Positions 18,040 to 29,140 of a stretch of 64,000 nt of DNA are shown piece after piece. The notes under the pieces were generated by a model. The model did not search any database. It saw only the letters and a list, made by a program, of their open reading frames with translations, and was not told the origin of the DNA. The position numbers and the translations under genes were made by a program. Where the stretch lies: contig NZ_RAQC01000002.1 of assembly GCF_003610405.1 (NCBI RefSeq), positions 248,001 to 312,000 of the forward strand. Direction: 5' to 3'. This stretch comes from Microbacterium sp. AG238 (GTDB lineage Bacteria > Actinomycetota > Actinomycetes > Actinomycetales > Microbacteriaceae). How positions within the stretch are numbered: the first letter of the stretch is position 1; every line of letters starts with the position of its first letter.

Positions 18040-19710
18040 ATGCCTATCCGCACCGTCACGACGGCGACGGTGGCGACGCACGGCTGGCGGTCGTGGGGGC
18101 GTCGACTCGCCCGCACGTGGCGGCGATCGCTGCGATTCCGCACGGTCGCGATCACGCTCGGCGCCACCGCGCTGACGATCACCGTGGCGCTGGTGTGGAT
18201 GTCGCTGGCGATCCAGAACGACCTCTTCGAGTCGCGCACCTCGCAGCTGCTCGCCGAGGCTCAGCGCGCGACGCAGTCGGCCCAGGCGACGCTGGATGCC
18301 GCTGAGGTCGGGGGCGACGTCGTGGCCGTCGACAACCTCATGGAAAGTGTGCGCACCTCCATCCAGCGGCAGTCGTCGACCGACCGCATCGCGGCGTTCC
18401 GGATCTCATCGGAGCCGTCGGCCATCGCGCCCCAGGATTTCGACTCGGCCGGCCTTCCCGCCGACCGCATCAGCGACGAGCTGCGCGCGCAGGTGCAGAG
18501 CGACGACGAGCTGCAGTGGTGGCAGCCCGTCGGCTTCGCCGCATCCGGGGGCGGTCAGGTGCCCGGCATCGTGGTGGGGCAGCAGATCGTCCTACCCGAG
18601 GTGGGGGCGTACGAGCTGTACCTCGGCTACGACCTGGCGGGCGAGGCGCAGACCCTCGGGTTCGTCCAGATCACCCTGTGGATCGTCGGCGTCGGACTGG
18701 TCGTCCTCATCGGCGCGATCTCGTGGATCGTGCTGCGCTCGGTCACCGAGCCGATCGCGCAGGCCGCCGAGAGCAGTTCGCGGCTCGCGGCGGGAGATCT
18801 CGCCGTACGACTGCAGGTGCGCGGCGAGGACGAGTTCGCGACCCTCGGACGGTCGTTCAACGCGATGGCCGACAGCATCGAGGCGCAGATCAAGGAGCTC
18901 GCCGAGCTGTCGCAGGTGCAGCAGCGATTCGTGTCGGATGTCTCGCACGAGCTGCGAACCCCGCTGACCACGATCCGTCTCGCCTCCGACATGCTCAACG
19001 ATCGACGCGAGGACTTCGATCCGGTGGCGGCCCGCGCGGCCGAGCTGCTGCACGACCAGGTGCACCGGTTCGAGGTGCTGCTGACCGATCTGCTCGAGAT
19101 CAGTCGCTACGACGCGGGCTCGGTTCAGCTGGAGAGCGAGCCGACGAGCATGACGCAGCTCGCCGAAGACGTCATCGCCTCGATGGCTCAGCTCGCCGAG
19201 CAGCACGGGAGCGATGTGCGCCTCGTCGCCCCGGGCGGATACTCGCCCGTGGAGATGGACCCGCGACGCGTGCGCCGGATCGTCCGCAACCTGCTCGGCA
19301 ACGCGATCGAGCACGGCGAGGGCAGACCGATCGTGGTGAGCGTGGACAGCGATGCCCGCGCGGTGGCGATCGGGGTGCGCGACTACGGCCTCGGGATGCG
19401 GCCGGCCGACACCGAGCGCGTGTTCGATCGCTTCTGGCGCGCCGACCCCTCCCGCAAACGCACCATCGGCGGCACCGGCCTCGGACTGTCGATCGCCCTC
19501 GGCGATGCCCGGTTGCACGGCGGCACCCTCGCGGTGTGGTCCGAACTGGGTCGGGGGACGAACTTCGTGCTCACGATTCCGCGACGCAGCGAGCCCCTCG
19601 ACGGTCACTCGCCGCTCCCGGTCGATCCCGGGGAGGATGGCGTACCCTTCGACGATCTGGGGCTGACCCAGCCGATCTCCCTGCCCCGTCCCGCGAAAGG
19701 CTCGTCGTGA
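18040..19710 (+). CDS. mtrB: Sensor histidine kinase MtrB
   Basis: A 556-residue membrane kinase. Transmembrane segments lie at about 35-57 and 208-232, with a roughly 150-residue extracytoplasmic sensor loop between them. HAMP covers about 232-285, and the HisKA region has phosphorylated H303 in FVSDVSHELRTPL. The ATPase domain contains the N box (GNAIEHG), DYGLGM and GTGLGLS. It phosphorylates MtrA. The C-terminal 30 residues are acidic and Pro-rich, as usual. The stop overlaps the lpqB start (GTGA), so lpqB translation is coupled. Confidence 0.97.
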   Translation: MPIRTVTTATVATHGWRSWGRRLARTWRRSLRFRTVAITLGATALTITVALVWMSLAIQNDLFESRTSQLLAEAQRATQSAQATLDAAEVGGDVVAVDNLMESVRTSIQRQSSTDRIAAFRISSEPSAIAPQDFDSAGLPADRISDELRAQVQSDDELQWWQPVGFAASGGGQVPGIVVGQQIVLPEVGAYELYLGYDLAGEAQTLGFVQITLWIVGVGLVVLIGAISWIVLRSVTEPIAQAAESSSRLAAGDLAVRLQVRGEDEFATLGRSFNAMADSIEAQIKELAELSQVQQRFVSDVSHELRTPLTTIRLASDMLNDRREDFDPVAARAAELLHDQVHRFEVLLTDLLEISRYDAGSVQLESEPTSMTQLAEDVIASMAQLAEQHGSDVRLVAPGGYSPVEMDPRRVRRIVRNLLGNAIEHGEGRPIVVSVDSDARAVAIGVRDYGLGMRPADTERVFDRFWRADPSRKRTIGGTGLGLSIALGDARLHGGTLAVWSELGRGTNFVLTIPRRSEPLDGHSPLPVDPGEDGVPFDDLGLTQPISLPRPAKGSS

Positions 19711-21383
19711 AGCGTCTTCGCCCGGTCGTCGCCGTCGTCGGGATGCTGTTCGCCGTCCTGCTGACCGCCTGCACGGGGCTGCCGACCTCGGGCCCCGTCG
19801 TCGCGGGGGCTCCGATCGATCAAGAGGCCGGCGCGGTCGACTTCTCCTTCCTTCCCGACGATCCGCCGCCGGGAGCGACGCCGCAGCAGATCGTGGCGGG
19901 ATTCCTCGCGGCAGGGTCTGGGCCCCGCGACGACTGGGGGACGGCTCGGCAGTTCCTCGCCCCCGAATTCCGGTCATCGTGGCAGCCGACCGCCCGCGCC
20001 ACGATCGACCTTCCCGGCGAGCGGGTGTTCACCGTCGCCGGTGACGGGACGGTCACCGTCTCGATCACACCCGAGGCCGCCGTCGATGCCACCGGGGCGC
20101 TGTCGGTGACCGATGGCGGGTCTATGCCGCTGGACTTCACCCTCGTCGAGGTGGACGGCGAATGGCGGATCTCGGACGCCCCCGACGGTGTCGTGCTCGA
20201 CCGGGCACGGTTCCAGGCGGTCTTCCGCGAGTACTCCGTGATGTACTTCGACCGGTCGTGGTCCTACCTCGTGCCCGACCGTCGCTGGTTCCCCGCGACG
20301 AACGCGGCGACGCACATCACGGAGGCACTGATCGACGGCGACCCGAGCCCCTGGCTGTCCGGCGCGGTCTACTCGGCGTTCCCCGAGAGCCTCGAGCTCG
20401 CGACGCGCGCGGTTCCGCTCGAGGGGGGAGTGGCCCAGGTGCCGCTGTCACAGTCAGCGCTGGCGATCGTGCCCGAGACCCGCAACCGGATGCAGGCGCA
20501 GCTCGACGCGAGCCTGCAGTCGGCCGGCATCCGCGGTGCCCAGATGTCTGTCGATGGCGAGCCGGTCGCCGCTCAGGCCGTGGACGTCCGGCCCATCCGT
20601 GTCGATGTGCGGCCCGCCGTGCTGACCGAGGACGCCTTCGGCTTCCTCTCCGGCTCCGAGATCGAGCCGCTGCCGGGCTTGTCCGACGTCATCCCCGACC
20701 TCGATCCGGAATCGATCCAGGTGGGGGCGGATCGCAGCGCGGCCGCCGTCCGCACATCCTCCGGCGCCGTCGTGCGGGTGCGCGATGACGCGACCTTCGA
20801 AGTCGTCGACGAACGAGCAGGGCTCATCGATCCCACGATCGATCCGCAGGGCTTCATCTGGAGCGTGCCTGCCGGCGCGCCCTCGGGTCTGACGGCGACG
20901 GGTGCGGACGGCACGGTCGTCTCGATCGCGAACGCATGGCCGGGTGCGTCGCAGATCTCGAGCATCGAGGTGTCGCGAGACGGCACCCGCATCGCCGCGC
21001 TCGTGCGCGACGGCTCGCGCCCGGCCCTGTGGATCGCCGGCATCCTCCGCGACGACGACGGCGCTCCCGCCGGTCTCGGTGACCGTGAGACGGTGGCGCA
21101 GCTCCCGGGCACCGGAATCGACGCGAGCTGGGTCGACGGGTCGACGATCGCGGTCCTCGCCGAGGACGGCGACGCCGACGTCGTCATCTCGCAGTCGGTC
21201 GGGGGGTTCGGGGAGGAGCTCACGGCACCGCTCGGCCCCGTCGCGATCGCGGCGACGAACCAGCTGCGAGCCGTGCGTCTCCTCGACGGGGAGGGCGTGC
21301 TCTATGCGCAGAAGGGGCAGGCCTGGCCGACGGTGGCGGGCGGCATCCGAGTCCTCGCGTCGCAGCAGGGCTCGCCCCGCTGA
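19707..21383 (+). CDS. lpqB: Lipoprotein LpqB
   Basis: A 558-residue lipoprotein that modulates MtrB from outside the membrane. The signal peptide ends in the lipobox LLTAC with acylated C22. A GerMN-type domain follows (about 200-330), and then a beta-propeller-like LpqB C-terminal domain. The GTG start overlapping the mtrB stop is chosen because it gives the typical short signal peptide (MKRLRPVVAVVGMLFAVLL). Order and coupling are the same as in other Actinomycetota. Confidence 0.95.
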   Translation: MKRLRPVVAVVGMLFAVLLTACTGLPTSGPVVAGAPIDQEAGAVDFSFLPDDPPPGATPQQIVAGFLAAGSGPRDDWGTARQFLAPEFRSSWQPTARATIDLPGERVFTVAGDGTVTVSITPEAAVDATGALSVTDGGSMPLDFTLVEVDGEWRISDAPDGVVLDRARFQAVFREYSVMYFDRSWSYLVPDRRWFPATNAATHITEALIDGDPSPWLSGAVYSAFPESLELATRAVPLEGGVAQVPLSQSALAIVPETRNRMQAQLDASLQSAGIRGAQMSVDGEPVAAQAVDVRPIRVDVRPAVLTEDAFGFLSGSEIEPLPGLSDVIPDLDPESIQVGADRSAAAVRTSSGAVVRVRDDATFEVVDERAGLIDPTIDPQGFIWSVPAGAPSGLTATGADGTVVSIANAWPGASQISSIEVSRDGTRIAALVRDGSRPALWIAGILRDDDGAPAGLGDRETVAQLPGTGIDASWVDGSTIAVLAEDGDADVVISQSVGGFGEELTAPLGPVAIAATNQLRAVRLLDGEGVLYAQKGQAWPTVAGGIRVLASQQGSPR

Positions 21384-21471
21384 CTTCTCCCCGGCGACGA
21401 CGCAGGCGTTCTCCTCCCCCGCGGCGGGACTCGCGGCGGTCTCGGCCGGAGTCCGGCGAGACCATGGGCTC

Positions 21472-22137
21472 GTGTCGTCCACCGCCCCCCGCCGTGAGCG
21501 CTGGCGAGAACACCTCGCCGACGCGCTCGACCTCATCCTTCCCGTCTGGTGCGCCGGATGCGATGCACCCGGCCGCCCCCTTTGCGCGACGTGCGCCTCG
21601 GAGTTCCCGCGCCCGCGCCGATGCGACACCGACGGCCTCGAAGTCTGGAGCGTCGCGCGGTACGAGGGCGTGGCCGCCCGCGTCATCCGCGCCCTCAAGG
21701 AGGATGGCCGCACCGGCCTCGGCCGCCCGCTCGGCCGGCTGATGGCAGGGCTCGTCCGAGAGGCGGGGTGGGGCGATGCCGTGCTCGTGCCGGTCCCGCC
21801 GTCGCGGCCAGCGCTGCGGCGCAGAGGGTACGCAGTGCCGGAGCTGCTCGCTCGGCGGTGCGACGCGCGCGTTGCGCGGTGGCTCCGTGCGCGCGGCAGC
21901 GTCGCCGACCAGCGTCTGCTCGGCCGCGCGGAGCGGCAGCGCAACGTCGCCGGAGCGTTCGTCGCGCGGCCGGGTACCGGCCCCGTCGTCATCGTCGACG
22001 ACGTCATGACCACGGGGGCCACCCTGCGCGCGGCGCAGAACGCGCTCGGCGGTGCCGGTCTGTGGGTCGTCGGTGCCATCGTCCTGGCCGACACGCCGCT
22101 TCGGGTGGCCGCTGAAGATATTCCCGGCGGTTCATGA
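21472..22137 (+). CDS. comF: ComF-family phosphoribosyltransferase-like protein
   Basis: A 221-residue protein. The N-terminal double zinc-ribbon cysteines are C27, C30, C38 and C41 (CAGC...CATC). A PRTase domain ends with the PRPP-binding loop VVIVDDVMTTGATL at about residues 176-189. ComF is needed for DNA uptake in naturally competent bacteria; in actinobacteria without a known competence system its role is unclear. The GTG at 21472 is selected because ComF proteins begin about 20 residues before the first Cys. The open frame extending upstream overlaps lpqB. It occupies the conserved lpqB-comF-hpf-secA position. Confidence 0.9.
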   Translation: MSSTAPRRERWREHLADALDLILPVWCAGCDAPGRPLCATCASEFPRPRRCDTDGLEVWSVARYEGVAARVIRALKEDGRTGLGRPLGRLMAGLVREAGWGDAVLVPVPPSRPALRRRGYAVPELLARRCDARVARWLRARGSVADQRLLGRAERQRNVAGAFVARPGTGPVVIVDDVMTTGATLRAAQNALGGAGLWVVGAIVLADTPLRVAAEDIPGGS

Positions 22138-22166
22138 GTGACAACGCGCCCTCGCCGCACTAGCGT
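22138..22166 (+). promoter_or_regulatory. Candidate hpf promoter
   Basis: GTGACA (22138-22143) and TAGCGT (22161-22166) with a 17-bp spacer, beginning directly after the comF stop. The predicted start near 22173 gives a 58-nt leader containing a hairpin. Confidence 0.5.
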
Positions 22167-22188
22167 GGGGGAGACCAAGGCGAACGAA

Positions 22189-22213
22189 GGTCCGCCCTTG
22201 AACCGGGCGGACC
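22189..22213 (+). promoter_or_regulatory. Hairpin in the hpf 5' leader
   Basis: GGTCCGCCC and GGGCGGACC form a perfect 9-bp stem with a 7-nt loop. It ends 6 nt before the AAGGAGGT ribosome site (22219-22226). It has no T-tract. It could control translation or mRNA stability rather than end transcription. Confidence 0.55.
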
Positions 22214-22230
22214 GGAGCAAGGAGGTCAGG

Positions 22231-22893
22231 ATGGAAACCAGCATCGTCGGCGTGGGAGTCGGGATCACGGATCGCTTCCGCACGGTGGCTGAAGAGAAGT
22301 CCAGTCGCATCGAGACGCTCGCACCTCGTGCGCAGCGCCTCGACATCAAGGTCACTCATCACGCGTACCGCAACGGGCGCATGGATGACGAAACCGTCGA
22401 ACTGACCCTCACCGGAAAAGGACCGATCGTCCGGGCTGAGGCCACGGACGGCGACAAGTTCGTCGCGCTCGACCTCGCGGTCGACAAGCTCGTCGAGCAG
22501 GTGCGCCGCGCGAAGGACAAGCGCGTCGACGCGCGCAACCACCCGCGGGGAGCCAAGCTCGACAAGGGCACGGGTGCTCTCGAGGGCATCGACGTGGAGC
22601 CCGCGTCGGTCGAGGTCCTTCGAGCTGTCGCGACCGGCGAGGTCCCCGTCATCGGAGACTCCGCTGAAGAAGACGACTACACGCCCGTCGTCATCCGCAC
22701 CAAGGAATTCGGTGCTGAATGGATGACCGTCGAAGAGGCCGTCGACCGGATGGAGCTGGTCGGGCACGACTTCTTCCTGTTCATCAACGCCCGCACCGAC
22801 CACCCGAGCGTGGTCTACCGCCGAAAGGGGTGGGATTACGGCGTCATCTCGCTGACCGCCGCAGCTCCGCCCGAGGCCGAGCTGGCGTCCTGA
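22231..22893 (+). CDS. hpf: Ribosome hibernation promoting factor, long form
   Basis: A 220-residue protein that dimerises 70S ribosomes into inactive 100S particles in stationary phase or stress. The N-terminal S30AE/YfiA domain covers about residues 1-105. A linker is followed by the C-terminal dimerisation domain (about 150-210: VVIRTKEFGAEWMTVEEAV and FINARTDHPSVVYRRKGWDYGVI). Having both domains identifies the long HPF found outside gammaproteobacteria. The ATG has a near-perfect AAGGAGGT ribosome site 4-5 nt upstream, so this start is secure; an upstream GTG in frame lies in the promoter. It ends in a strong hairpin. Confidence 0.95.
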   Translation: METSIVGVGVGITDRFRTVAEEKSSRIETLAPRAQRLDIKVTHHAYRNGRMDDETVELTLTGKGPIVRAEATDGDKFVALDLAVDKLVEQVRRAKDKRVDARNHPRGAKLDKGTGALEGIDVEPASVEVLRAVATGEVPVIGDSAEEDDYTPVVIRTKEFGAEWMTVEEAVDRMELVGHDFFLFINARTDHPSVVYRRKGWDYGVISLTAAAPPEAELAS

Positions 22894-22903
22894 CCTGAGG
22901 ACG

Positions 22904-22944
22904 ACGACGGGGGCGGGTGCCATCGCGGCATCCGCCCCCGTCGT
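22904..22944. terminator. Terminator between hpf and the convergent coiled-coil gene
   Basis: An 18-bp stem (from ACGACGGGGGCGG to CCGCCCCCGTCGT, one G-U pair) with a 5-nt loop. It can serve both converging genes. Confidence 0.85.
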
Positions 22945-22983
22945 ATGTCGCCCGAAGCCGCCGGTGCTCGGTCCCGCCGGCGT

Positions 22984-24309
22984 TCAGTCGAACATGCCGT
23001 CGAGCATGCTGCCGATCACGAGACCGCCCAGGATGCCGCCGACCATGTTGCCGCCGTTGCCGCGACCGCCCCAGCCGCCGCCGTAGCCGCCCGGGCCGCC
23101 CCAACCGTCGTTGGGGCGCGAGCCGTCGATGTCGCGCTGGGCCAGGTGGAGGGCTTCACCCGCGAGAGCGGCGCATCGCCGAGCATCGGCGAGGGCTTTC
23201 TCGCGGTCGTCCTCGGCGATGGGGCCGACAGGTGCGAGGCCGAGGCGCAGACTCTCGGCCTCGGCGAGCCGGGTGCGCGCGTCCGCGCCGATCCAGCCGC
23301 GGTGACCGGCGATGACGCTCCGCGCGACCGAGAGCTGCCGGTCGGCGTCGTCGATGGCATGCCGCACGTGGCTCTCGGGCGGCACCGGTCGGGCGGCGCG
23401 CTCTCGAGCGGTGTCCACGGCGACATCGAGGGCGGCGTTCTTCTCGCGGAGCATCGAGAGCTCGGCGAACGGATCGCCCTTCGATCCGGCGGGGCTGATG
23501 CGGGTCAGCGCCTGCTGGAGCTCTGCCATCGCGGTCGTGACCGCGGGGGTCTGCGGCGCGGTCCGTGCCGTCACGAGGTCGTCACGCGAGTCGGCCACGA
23601 CATCGGCGAGCGTCGACTGGGCGCGCAGCGCTTCGACCTCGAAGTCGTCGACGGCATCGAGGAGGGTGCGGGCGCGGCGCACGGCCTCGGTCGCCGTCTC
23701 GAGCGCGATGTTCGCGGGTCCGCGCTCGCCCGCGGAACGGCGGCGCTCGGCGACATCCGCTCCGTGCTCGGCGAACTCGAGCAGCCCCGCCGCCTCGTCG
23801 GCGTTGCCGCTGATGCGGTTGAGCGCGTCGGGGTGGTAGCGCCCCGAGACGCGCTCGATGACGGCGCGTGCGGGCTCGATTCGCTCGCGCAGCGTCGTGA
23901 CATCGGCCCGGATGCCGGCGAGGATCTCCGGCGCGCGCCGCGCCCGCTCGATCGCCTCCGACAATGTCGACGTGCGGTCGTCGAGCAGATCCTGCGCCCA
24001 TTCGCACAGCTGCACGATGCGCGCGTTACGCGTGCGCACCTCTTCGGGGGTGTCGGGGATCTCGTCGTGATTGAGCTGCTTGAGGTGGAACGCCTCGCCC
24101 AGGTGATGACGCACGGCGGTGATCGCCTCGCGCAAGGGAGCGGTCGCTTCCTCGCCCAGCTCGGCCTCGGCGAAAACCATCTCATCGCTCGTGACGCGCA
24201 GACGCTCGTCCGCCCCGACGAGGGCGATGTCGGCCTCGCGCGCGAGGCTCGCATCCGCGTCGGAGACCTTCTGCTGTTCTTGCTTGCGTCTGCCCCAGAA
24301 TCCGGCCAT
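22984..24309 (-). CDS. Coiled-coil protein with Gly-rich, hydrophobic tail (unknown function)
   Basis: A 441-residue protein I cannot assign to a known enzyme. It starts MAGFWGRRKQEQQKV and is almost entirely helical, Ala/Arg/Glu/Leu-rich, with several predicted coiled-coil stretches (about 95-160, 190-260 and 290-380). The last 45 residues change abruptly to Gly/Trp/Asn repeats (GGPGGYGGGWGGRGNGG) and a short hydrophobic stretch (MVGGILGGLVIGSMLDGMFD). The tail resembles that of actinobacterial TPM-domain proteins, but no TPM domain or signal peptide is present. TAGGAT 6 nt before the ATG supports the start. It lies alone between hpf and secA. Confidence 0.75.
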   Translation of the reverse strand: MAGFWGRRKQEQQKVSDADASLAREADIALVGADERLRVTSDEMVFAEAELGEEATAPLREAITAVRHHLGEAFHLKQLNHDEIPDTPEEVRTRNARIVQLCEWAQDLLDDRTSTLSEAIERARRAPEILAGIRADVTTLRERIEPARAVIERVSGRYHPDALNRISGNADEAAGLLEFAEHGADVAERRRSAGERGPANIALETATEAVRRARTLLDAVDDFEVEALRAQSTLADVVADSRDDLVTARTAPQTPAVTTAMAELQQALTRISPAGSKGDPFAELSMLREKNAALDVAVDTARERAARPVPPESHVRHAIDDADRQLSVARSVIAGHRGWIGADARTRLAEAESLRLGLAPVGPIAEDDREKALADARRCAALAGEALHLAQRDIDGSRPNDGWGGPGGYGGGWGGRGNGGNMVGGILGGLVIGSMLDGMFD

Positions 24310-24315
24310 GTTCTG

Positions 24316-24321
24316 ATCCTA
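24316..24321 (-). promoter_or_regulatory. Leaderless -10 element (coiled-coil gene)
   Basis: TAGGAT on the minus strand, 6 nt before the ATG at 24309. Confidence 0.6.
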
Positions 24322-24469
24322 GGTCTCGCCGGTCCGCACGGGAGGGGATGTCGTCGTCTCTCGCAGGCGACGCCAAGGTCACGGCCCGATAACATGGCTC
24401 CATATGCCCGTGCGTACGCGCGGGCGCGGCCGACGTGGCGTCGGCGCACCCGACAGATGGAGATCCGCT

Positions 24470-27259
<2,790 letters not shown>

Positions 27260-27264
27260 TCCGG

Positions 27265-27298
27265 CGAGCGGGCCACGCTTCGTCGATCGGCCCGCTCG
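27265..27298 (+). terminator. secA terminator
   Basis: CGAGCGGGCC pairs with GGCCCGCTCG (10-bp perfect stem, 14-nt loop) right after the secA stop. Confidence 0.65.
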
Positions 27299-27307
27299 AC
27301 CCCCGGA

Positions 27308-27313
27308 TATCCT
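27308..27313 (+). promoter_or_regulatory. Leaderless -10 element (aminotransferase)
   Basis: TATCCT, with 6 nt to the ATG at 27320. Confidence 0.6.
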
Positions 27314-27319
27314 GATCGG

Positions 27320-28543
27320 ATGAACCGCCGTACCCTCGATCAGTCATCGAAGCTCAAGGACGTCCTCTACGAGATCCGTGGCAGCGCCCTGGCCGAGGCC
27401 GACCGACTCGAGGCCGACGGGCACCGGGTGCTCAAGCTGAACACCGGCAACCCCGCGATCTTCGGGTTCGAGGCGCCCTTCCAGATCGTGCGAGACATGA
27501 TCGAGTCGGTGCCCAACGCGCACGGATACAGCGACAGTCGCGGCATCCTGTCCGCGAGGCGCGCCGTCGTGTCGCGCTATGAGGAGGTTCCGGGGTTCCC
27601 TCACGTCGACCCCGATGACGTCTACCTCGGCAACGGCGTTTCCGAGTTGATCACGATGACGATGCAGGCGCTGCTCGATGAGGGCGACGAAGTGCTCATC
27701 CCCGCGCCGGACTATCCACTGTGGACGGCGATGACGAGCCTCGGGGGAGGTAAGCCCGTTCACTACCTGTGCGATGCGAGCCAGGGCTGGGAGCCCGACC
27801 TCGAGGACATCCGCTCGAAGGTGACTCCGCAGACGAAGGCCATCGTCGTCATCAACCCGAACAACCCCACCGGTGCCGTGTACAGCCGGGAGGTGCTCGA
27901 GGGCATCGTCCAGATCGCGCGCGAGCACTCGCTGCTGCTGCTCTCGGATGAGATCTACGACCGGATCCTCTACGACGAGGCGAGCCACATCCCGCTGGCG
28001 ACGCTCGCTCCCGATCTGCTCTGCCTGACCTTCAATGGGCTCTCCAAGACGTACCGCGTGGCCGGATACCGGTCGGGCTGGCTCGTCATCACCGGCCCGA
28101 AGGCGCACGCGAAGGGCTTCCTCGAAGGCATCCAGTTGCTCGCCTCGACGCGTCTGTGCCCGAACGTGCCGGCACAGTTCGCGGTGCAGGCGGCGCTGTC
28201 GGGTGTGCAGTCGATCGAGGCGCTCATCGCACCGACGGGGAGGTTGCACGAGCAGCGGGATGCCGCGTGGCAGGGCCTGGAGAGCATTCCGGGCGTCACG
28301 TGCCACAAGCCCGAGGGAGCGCTGTACGCCTTCCCCCGCCTCGATCCCGAGGTGTATGACATCCACGACGACGGCAAGCTCGTCTACGACTTCCTCGTCG
28401 CGGAGCATGTGCTGCTCGTGCAGGGCACCGGCTTCAACTGGCCGGACCCCGATCACCTGCGCATCGTCACGCTGCCCGAGGCGCGGGTCCTGACCGAGGC
28501 GATCGAGAGGCTGGGCAACTTCCTCTCGTCCTACAAGCAGTGA
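27320..28543 (+). CDS. PLP-dependent aminotransferase, AlaA-like
   Basis: A 407-residue class I aminotransferase. The Schiff-base lysine is K243 (NGLSKTYRVAGYRSGW), with N182 (NPNNPTGAVYS), D210 and Y213 (LLSDEIYDRIL) binding PLP, and the substrate-carboxylate Arg near the C-terminus. The N-terminal KLKDVLYEIRG motif is typical of AlaA, which makes alanine from pyruvate and glutamate, so that is the likely reaction. Other keto acids are possible. It is a single gene with its own leaderless promoter, after secA and before a converging DUF6459 gene. Confidence 0.88.
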   Translation: MNRRTLDQSSKLKDVLYEIRGSALAEADRLEADGHRVLKLNTGNPAIFGFEAPFQIVRDMIESVPNAHGYSDSRGILSARRAVVSRYEEVPGFPHVDPDDVYLGNGVSELITMTMQALLDEGDEVLIPAPDYPLWTAMTSLGGGKPVHYLCDASQGWEPDLEDIRSKVTPQTKAIVVINPNNPTGAVYSREVLEGIVQIAREHSLLLLSDEIYDRILYDEASHIPLATLAPDLLCLTFNGLSKTYRVAGYRSGWLVITGPKAHAKGFLEGIQLLASTRLCPNVPAQFAVQAALSGVQSIEALIAPTGRLHEQRDAAWQGLESIPGVTCHKPEGALYAFPRLDPEVYDIHDDGKLVYDFLVAEHVLLVQGTGFNWPDPDHLRIVTLPEARVLTEAIERLGNFLSSYKQ

Positions 28544-28568
28544 TGCGGGGAGGGCACGCGGGCGCCGA

Positions 28569-29009
28569 TCACAGCAGGGCGAGCGACGTCGCACGCCACC
28601 GGCCGTCGAGCCCCTCGAGTCGGAGTGCGACAGCGCGCGTCCGGTGCGGGGTGGTGACGACCACCGTGCCCTCGACGACCCCGTCCGCCGGCTCGCACGT
28701 CCGCACCGAGACGATCGAGTAGACCGGCCGCGCCGGCGTCACCTGCCGTGCGCTGCGCGCCCGCGCCGCGAGGTTCGCGCGCGTCACGAGCACGCGGAAG
28801 GCGTCCTCGCTCAGCCACCGCGCGAGCTGCTCGACCTCGCGTACTCCGGCGAGCACCTCGAGCACACCCCTGGTCAGGTTGCGTGCCAACGGCTCGGGAT
28901 CGGGGAGATCCGACGTCGGCGTCGGCTGCGCCGCGAAGAACTCGGCGATGTCGAGCGACGACCCGATACGCGGGTATCGACGCGGCTCGTCGGCGTTCAC
29001 GGACGTCAT
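28569..29009 (-). CDS. DUF6459 (Rv3235-like) family protein
   Basis: A 146-residue protein found next to secA in many Actinomycetota. It starts MTSVNADEPRRYPRI. The conserved part (about residues 45-145) begins LARNLTRGVLEVLAGVREVEQLARWLSEDAFRVL and ends in a beta-rich segment (RAVALRLEGLDGRWRATSLALL). The start is set by a strong GGAAGGAGGTG ribosome site 7-8 nt before the ATG. A longer frame upstream lacks such a site. No catalytic motifs are visible and function is unknown. The fold resembles SnoaL/NTF2-like proteins in the last third (tentative). Confidence 0.75.
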   Translation of the reverse strand: MTSVNADEPRRYPRIGSSLDIAEFFAAQPTPTSDLPDPEPLARNLTRGVLEVLAGVREVEQLARWLSEDAFRVLVTRANLAARARSARQVTPARPVYSIVSVRTCEPADGVVEGTVVVTTPHRTRAVALRLEGLDGRWRATSLALL

Positions 29010-29093
29010 CGTGCGCACCTCCTTCCCTCGGCTCTGCCAACGCCGACGAGTACAACACACTGCCGAATCTGGCCGGATGAGAATCCTCCAACC

Positions 29094-29102
29094 TGTGGAC
29101 AA
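29094..29102 (-). promoter_or_regulatory. Consensus DnaA box
   Basis: TTGTCCACA on the minus strand, the actinobacterial DnaA-box consensus, in the gap between two divergent genes. It is a single box, so this is not an origin. Confidence 0.35.
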
Positions 29103-29128
29103 CTCACCCCGGCCCGCTATGCCGCCGA

Positions 29129-29134
29129 TAGCCT
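29129..29134 (+). promoter_or_regulatory. Leaderless -10 element
   Basis: TAGCCT, with 6 nt to the GTG at 29141. Confidence 0.6.
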
Positions 29135-29140
29135 CGTCGC

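Noticed and set aside
24404..24469. Upstream ATG giving SecA a 22-residue Arg-rich extension
   Set aside because: The family starts at [15 protein letters not shown], which has a ribosome site; the extension is not a SecA feature.
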